DNA of 64,000 nt from contig JAJHTX010000002.1 of assembly GCA_032164295.1 (NCBI GenBank), positions 1,054,001 through 1,118,000 on the forward strand. Direction: 5' to 3'. The position numbers and the translations under genes were made by a program. This document shows positions 58,679-64,000 of this stretch, piece by piece. The notes under the pieces are model-generated. The model ran no database searches and was not told the DNA's origin. It saw nothing but the letters and a program-made list of their open reading frames with translations. The stretch comes from Inonotus obliquus (Eukaryota > Basidiomycota > Agaricomycetes > Hymenochaetales > Hymenochaetaceae). Position 1 is the stretch's first letter. Every line of letters starts with the position of its first letter.

Positions 58679-60155
58679 CTATGGTCGCTTGGTTGCCCAA
58701 GTGATCGCCCATTTGAGGAGCATGTGTTTAGCTGGGTTGATAGCCTCTGCTTGCACATTCTTCACCCAACTTTCGACGACGTCTTTGGACAGTCCCGACG
58801 CTAACAGTGATGGTTTGCTCGCCTGCAAGAAGTCCTGTTTGCATCCAAATCTGGTTGAGTCCTTAGTTCGACTATCTTTACCGGCAAACTCACGAAGACA
58901 TTTAGCACCATGAGTCTGCCTATTTCAGCTCCCTTCACAGTATCAGAAACGATGCCTTGCCCGTCCCAGCCAATTGGACTCCAGTATGCGATTTTTTGTG
59001 CCTCCTCAAAATGTCCGTCCTCATCAATGAGAATATGCAATTTGTCGCCGTCAGTGTTCTGTTGCGCCCTCGTAGTCCATCGCTCTGTAACCTCAAACAT
59101 CCATCGTGCGAACCAGCTGTGGTCAACCCTTTGTGACCTATCTTCGCTTTCATCGTTCCCGGTCCGGGCGAGCTTATACGTCTCCAGGTTCTCAGTGAAA
59201 ACGCTTGTCACTGCATCCGCGAAGATAAACAGACCCCCTGTCGTCTCGATTAACCAATGTCAGACGGAGTTTCCGAGCGACGCTACTTGCCTGGTCGCAG
59301 AGTTTCACCGACACTGCTCGTGAACGCTTTCGCGTCTGGTATCTGTATAATATCAGTTGTCGCTGCCTCGTAGGAAGGAAAGACCAGCCAATCTACTCAC
59401 GTGTTTTGCAACGCTTCGACATTGGACAACGTCGAATTGGCCCTTATACTCTGACAGTGCGGTTGTCGCATCTGCTTTGACGAAGCTTACCCAAGGCCAG
59501 TATTTCAGCCTCCATTTCGATAGCCAGAAATGGCACAATGAATACGTACGTGCAATTCGACGGGACAAAACTGGTATCCAACTTTGATGAATTTTTGTGT
59601 CAGGAGCGAGTGTTCATGGAGCCTCACTAACCTTGGAGTACTCTGAATGAGATCCATTCCGACTACCTTGGCATGCGGAAACTTCTGTGCCATTTCGACC
59701 GCCCTGTCCCACGCTATTATGAATATACTTTTGGATCGAAACGTGCGAAATTATCGGGCGTACCATGTACCTGAGCCTGATCCAATATCGAGGATCATTG
59801 GAGGATTCGAATCCCCTTTGGTTCTGTGCAGTACACGCCGGATGGCGGCGTCGGCTTCTTTGGGGTACAGGCCATCGGCCATCAGCTTCCAGATGCGATG
59901 TTGGAGGGACAAACGCTACACCCATGGGAGGGAATATGAGTGGATAGCTGCTGAACTACTCTGATCGGGGACGTACGTCCATCTCTTGTTTATCGGCCGG
60001 AAGCTTGTAGAGCTGCGAACAGAGTTGAAGGGACACTCAGTATCGAGATGTGGCTTTGCCGATACACTTGCTGTACGTACGTCGCTATTCATACCACGCC
60101 CGAAGAGATCCCTTAGACCTTGCGTGCTGTGCACACCTGTCACCTTGACGCTCAT
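58679..60155 (-). CDS. Class I SAM-dependent methyltransferase (UMTA-like)
   Basis: Eight exons on the minus strand: 60155-60081, 60012-59977, 59915-59771, 59713-59632, 59509-59401, 59342-59291, 59237-58894 and 58822-58679, giving 328 residues. An N-terminal DLYKLPADKQEMDRL and LQHRIWKLMADGLYP match the start of fungal UMTA-type methyltransferases. The SAM site is ILDIGSGSAW (78-87), with acidic Asp106 in GMDL, YKGQFDVVQCRS, and LRPGG (164-168). The sixth intron (59290-59238) uses a GC-AG donor (G|GCAAGT). The fourth intron could instead be two introns around a 32 nt exon (about 59581-59550), which alters about a dozen residues. The substrate is unknown; relatives include secondary-metabolism and regulatory methyltransferases. 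Confidence 0.85.
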
Positions 60156-63100
60156 ATCGAGGGGCGATAAATGTGGCGAATATATGGAGGGCAAGACTCA
60201 AGGGAGGGAAGGCCGCAAGGATTATGAACTGTATGTACCGAAGGACCGCGCGCTTCTTATAGCTGACGGGCAGCGTTTGCTTTCAAGATTGGGAAACATC
60301 AGATTCATCTTCCCTTCTTATCGCCACGGAACCAGAGTTCATCTTATTGGTTCTCCATTCATCTTCACATCTAGTTAGCTCTTCCCGCTTTGTTGAAGCG
60401 AAGCCGGAGCTGCTGTAAAGGCTGTTCACGAGACGTGATATTCTTTGTTTCCGCGATCCGAACGCATAAACTTTGAAGTTTCATGCCTAAGACTAGAGCT
60501 TAGCGATATCCAGAGATTCCTTGACCTTCCAGAACTGAATTGATGCGCAAGAAAACATTGCGAACTGTGCATAATTAGGGCGAGAAATCGAAGAACAAGA
60601 CGTAATTTATCGTCATTCTGTTTCGTGGCTGACTCGACGCACGCCCAGGAAAAAAACAACTATTGATTGCAATGATTGTGAATAAATTTACTGTGTTGGT
60701 CCCACATAAGCATTTATTAATTGATCAGAATCAGGCTGGATGCCTAATGGGAGTCGCACAGCTGAAGAAAAGGCACCGGGAAGTTCTTAGGTTGACCACG
60801 TCTTCGGTTTGCTTGTTATGCGGGAAACTGACAGGATTAAGCAAGTGGTATCTGCGCTGTTCGGTCGGGAACAATCGAGGTCCCTATGCAAACGATACCA
60901 AGATGGTCTTCCGCGGACACCTAGCAAAGCCCAGAAGCAGCACTAACTCTGTTACAAACCACAAACCAAAGCGTACATGCTAGCATCGCCAAGACGTGTA
61001 AAACTGGCAGAGTCGTCGAGTCGTCGGCGCCTTTGAGTTATCCGACGAGTGTTTGCCCCTGAGCAAAAGACTCTGCATAGCCTTGTTCGCTCATCACGAA
61101 AATTGTGTGCAAACTCCGCGCACCAGAGTATGATCCTCGGAGATGGTCGCGCACTTTTCCGTAGAGCGTGCTTCAGTCGTCTTCTAGCTTTATGACTGTA
61201 CTCGGAAACATAGACTCTGTGAAAACGCGCTAGGAGGTCTCCATAAAGCCCCATAAAGTAAGAAATGAAAGAGAAGACCTGTGGAATGAACCGGACGCAG
61301 TGAATTCCGGTTAATCTCGCATTACATTCTATCGCGAATGGTGGCCAGAATTCGCCAATGATATGACACGCTCTGTCCTAGCATTGAGAGCGTCTTGTGC
61401 GAGGGCTTGCTATATCTCTCTCGACATTCCCAGACCGACATTGGGAGCCTTTTTGGTCGTGGTGTACCCGCCTGGAAAGGATTTGTCTCACCCAAGAAAC
61501 GGGTTTTGCCGAGAAGTACTCTATAAGTTTCCTACTCCGCTGTAAACTCCGCAAGCCACATGGAAGCCCTGGATTTGCAACTCTATTGAAACCTTGAACC
61601 TCGTCTATTCAGAGTCGGAAACATGTCGACAAAGATAAGCATAAGCGTGGAACAAAAGGAGCTTCCCAGCACTAGTACTCCCGTACGTAGCATATGAAGA
61701 ATTCGAAATAGAACCAATATTAATTACCGGCCACTAGGAATTATGCCAACTTTACCGCTTATACCACGTAGATCATCCACTATCATCCGTCGTTTCATAT
61801 CTTTGCATCACCATGCATGCATCGGAACATGATTACAAGACATCCAGGAATTATGCTTCTTACTACAAAATTGATTTCGCAACTAATGTTCTACCATGTG
61901 AAGCACTTGGCTTCCCAACACGTGTGGTGCAATCAGACCGAGTCAACAAGGCACTGACAACGAGCACTCAACGCGGAAAAAAAGCACCGGTTGGTGACCA
62001 AAGAGAAAACACAACTTATTCTCAAATAAGGCTTGGGTTGGGAAACTTGTCTCCGATCCTGGTTTCATCCATGTAATCTAGTCTCAACTACATAATGTGA
62101 TTGTCAGATTCGCTGTGGAACGCGCGGTACGAGAGTCAGTTGCAAGTCCTGATGATGAATTTGTCATGAAAGCTTCTTGTGCAGGTGAGGATTATTAAAG
62201 CAGGACGATCATCCTCGGAGTTTGGAGAGATGAAGATATACACAGTATCTCCGTCGAACAGGGGAAGGTCTCCCAGAACACCCAGAGAAAATTTAAAGAT
62301 CCCCTCACCTGTCATGTCAATTGCGAGCCTGCGGTTTGTCCCAGAATGAGAAAGAGACGGGAGCATGGAAAAATCCAGCTATACAACGACCTGCATTTAG
62401 ACAGTAGAAATCACAAAGTTCACACGGATCGTCCGGAATGTTGACGTTCCAAGCGAAAGCATGGTGCGTGCGCAAGGAACGCTGTTGTCCAACAAGAAGT
62501 GAGTCTTTTCCTGTCCTAGGACGAACTTGCGTATACTTCTGAAGTCATGCGATCCAAACCATCATGTATATTAATCGTGAATTCCTTTTCGTAAAGCGGG
62601 ACGTATCCACTTTGAGCAATTGTCGTGATACTTGTGCGTAGGTCATGCATGTGTGCTCCATGCAGCGACATTAATAACCACCCAGCCCCGATAACGACGG
62701 AATCGCAAAGTACGTCAGAAAAATGAAGCAGATAGATCGGAGAAGTTACCGGCGAACACATAAGAAAGTTAGCAAGGCCCTCGGCTAGATAACCGAGATA
62801 ATGAAGTAACCAGTCATACCTGATTCACAGTGTTTGGCCTTATCGATCATTATTAAGTATGTGTTCTACGTCCTGGCTTACAATTAGTACAAATGAAAGG
62901 CAGAAGTTAGAATGCGTTACAGTATGCGGAGTACGTACTAAACAACAAAACGCAGCAGGAAGCGCGAGCTGATTTCATCCATCGCTTAGTCCTGAAGCTA
63001 ATGGAGGCACAGTAGATTCGGTCGCCTCCAATGAGTTTTGCGAACGCTAGACCAACGTTGCTGCTCCCGAACGACCAGAACTGGTCAACGGCAACCATCA

Positions 63101-64000
63101 TGCGAGGAGTATGGATTCACAGTCGCTGGCACCAACCTGTCATCCCAAACTTGGTGCGATTACTGTAATAAATCATACAGCAGAAAAGCAAATCACAAGA
63201 CAAGAATAACTCACTCTACCCACAGTCCCCTCAAGCGATGCCGTATTGAGATGAGCAGAAGTTAATAGAACGCACTCCATGGAAGTGTCTTTGGCGTCTG
63301 CTCTATACTTGGACTAATGGCTTAAAGCCGCAAGCACCAGAATAAGCAGACGACGCAAGAAGCGTGCTTCCGCAATCGGACTGATATTCAGCCTAGAAGA
63401 TCGATTCGAAATGATATTGGCAATGGGCGATGGCTGCGACGAAGCTCCTTTGTGCTCTTTCCCAAAGAAAGTTTCAAATTAATGATAATGAGTCCAGTAT
63501 TTCGCACAAATAACCATTCTCCGCGTAATTAGAGTCTATTACGGAGCTGTTGTCTGTAGCAAAGGATTCCTGAAGGTAAAGCACTGGTCCGCAGTCTGAA
63601 GAGTGTGCGAGAATCAGTCCATTTCACGACGGATCTCCGATATTTTCGAGTTTTGCATGCAGTAACAGTCCAACTAGAACAGATCATGGACACCTTTCCG
63701 CGGAGAGCGCATGTGAGCGTACAACAGTTTTCCCGCGGTGTAATAGAGTTCAGGAAAGAAACAGTAACACGTGCGGAGGCAGCCCAACATTGGGAATCAT
63801 TGCAAGTACCACTTATACGCCTCGCTCCACGCCTTCTTTCCGTCGTTTTCGATCACATCCTGAGGACGCGTCAGCTTTTTCCGTCGACAGAATAGGATAG
63901 CTTGAACTTACCCCATGGCAAGGAATAATCCTGTTAAAGTCCCAGTTGTTCACCGTCTGCGCATGGCGTTTCATGGCCCTGAATGGGGGAAGGAATCAAA
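60156..64000. other. Right end of window, no supportable gene
   Basis: Composition is that of host DNA. Short minus-strand frames at 62136-62366, 62516-62761 and 62907-63101 run in one direction within 1 kb and could be exons of an unrecognised gene, but I find no start, no consistent splice path and no motif. The frame at 63605-63895 starts with GTG and shows nothing recognisable. Confidence 0.35.

Noticed and set aside
60663..60983. 106-codon plus-strand frame with several Cys
   Set aside because: No conserved motif, no neighbouring exons in phase; cysteine spacing fits no finger I know.
1..64000. CRISPR arrays, bacterial operons, tRNA or rRNA genes
   Set aside because: The sequence is eukaryotic with spliced genes. 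I saw no regularly spaced short direct repeats and no rRNA-like block. I could not scan for tRNAs systematically.

Overview
The window looks like nuclear DNA of a filamentous basidiomycete, probably a wood-decaying Agaricomycete. The evidence is genes split by many 46-122 bp introns with GT-AG (once GC-AG) borders, a zinc-cluster transcription factor, a GH12 endoglucanase, a UMTA-like methyltransferase, and DNA transposons and Ty3/gypsy elements of fungal type. I cannot name the species.

Positions 1-46166 are a transposon island with no recognisable host gene. Three large composite elements lie side by side: A (1473-12840), B (14147-22914) and C (23019-46164). A 1.1 kb foldback element D (12966-14050) sits between A and B. 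A, B and C share one plan: inverted terminal arms, each arm carrying a Tc1/mariner-type DD34E transposase gene pointing inward, around a cargo of two divergent genes. One cargo gene encodes an AT-hook protein with a conserved C-terminal SAM-like block. The other encodes a Ser/Pro-rich, charged protein that I do not recognise. All copies show stop codons, deletions or insertions. In B both arms share one internal deletion, and in C both arms share two premature stops.

Each composite has been hit by the same Ty3/gypsy family: solo LTRs in A (9497-11249) and B (14824-16008), and a full 13.4 kb element in C (32689-46121, minus orientation). The full element has two 1721 bp LTRs in which I see no difference, a 4 bp GCGC target duplication, gag-protease and RT-RNaseH-integrase frames joined by a GGGTTTT -1 slippery site, and an extra spliced antisense gene (34569-37924). 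That gene encodes a Gln-rich protein with a six-cysteine zinc-cluster-like motif. The gypsy DNA is crowded with CGGTA/TACCG, and CGG is the usual half-site of zinc-cluster proteins. An unrelated 1473 bp LTR-like insertion lies in the left arm of C.

Positions 46167-64000 are host genic DNA: a roadblock/LC7 dynein light chain (47379-47979), a Zn2Cys6 transcription factor (50761-52547), a Cdk9/Bur1-like kinase (53019-56147), a secreted GH12 glucanase (57089-58283, minus) and a class I methyltransferase (58679-60155, minus). Exon joins were worked out by hand from splice signals, reading phase and protein family patterns. The stretches 47980-50760 and 60156-64000 hold no gene that I can support.
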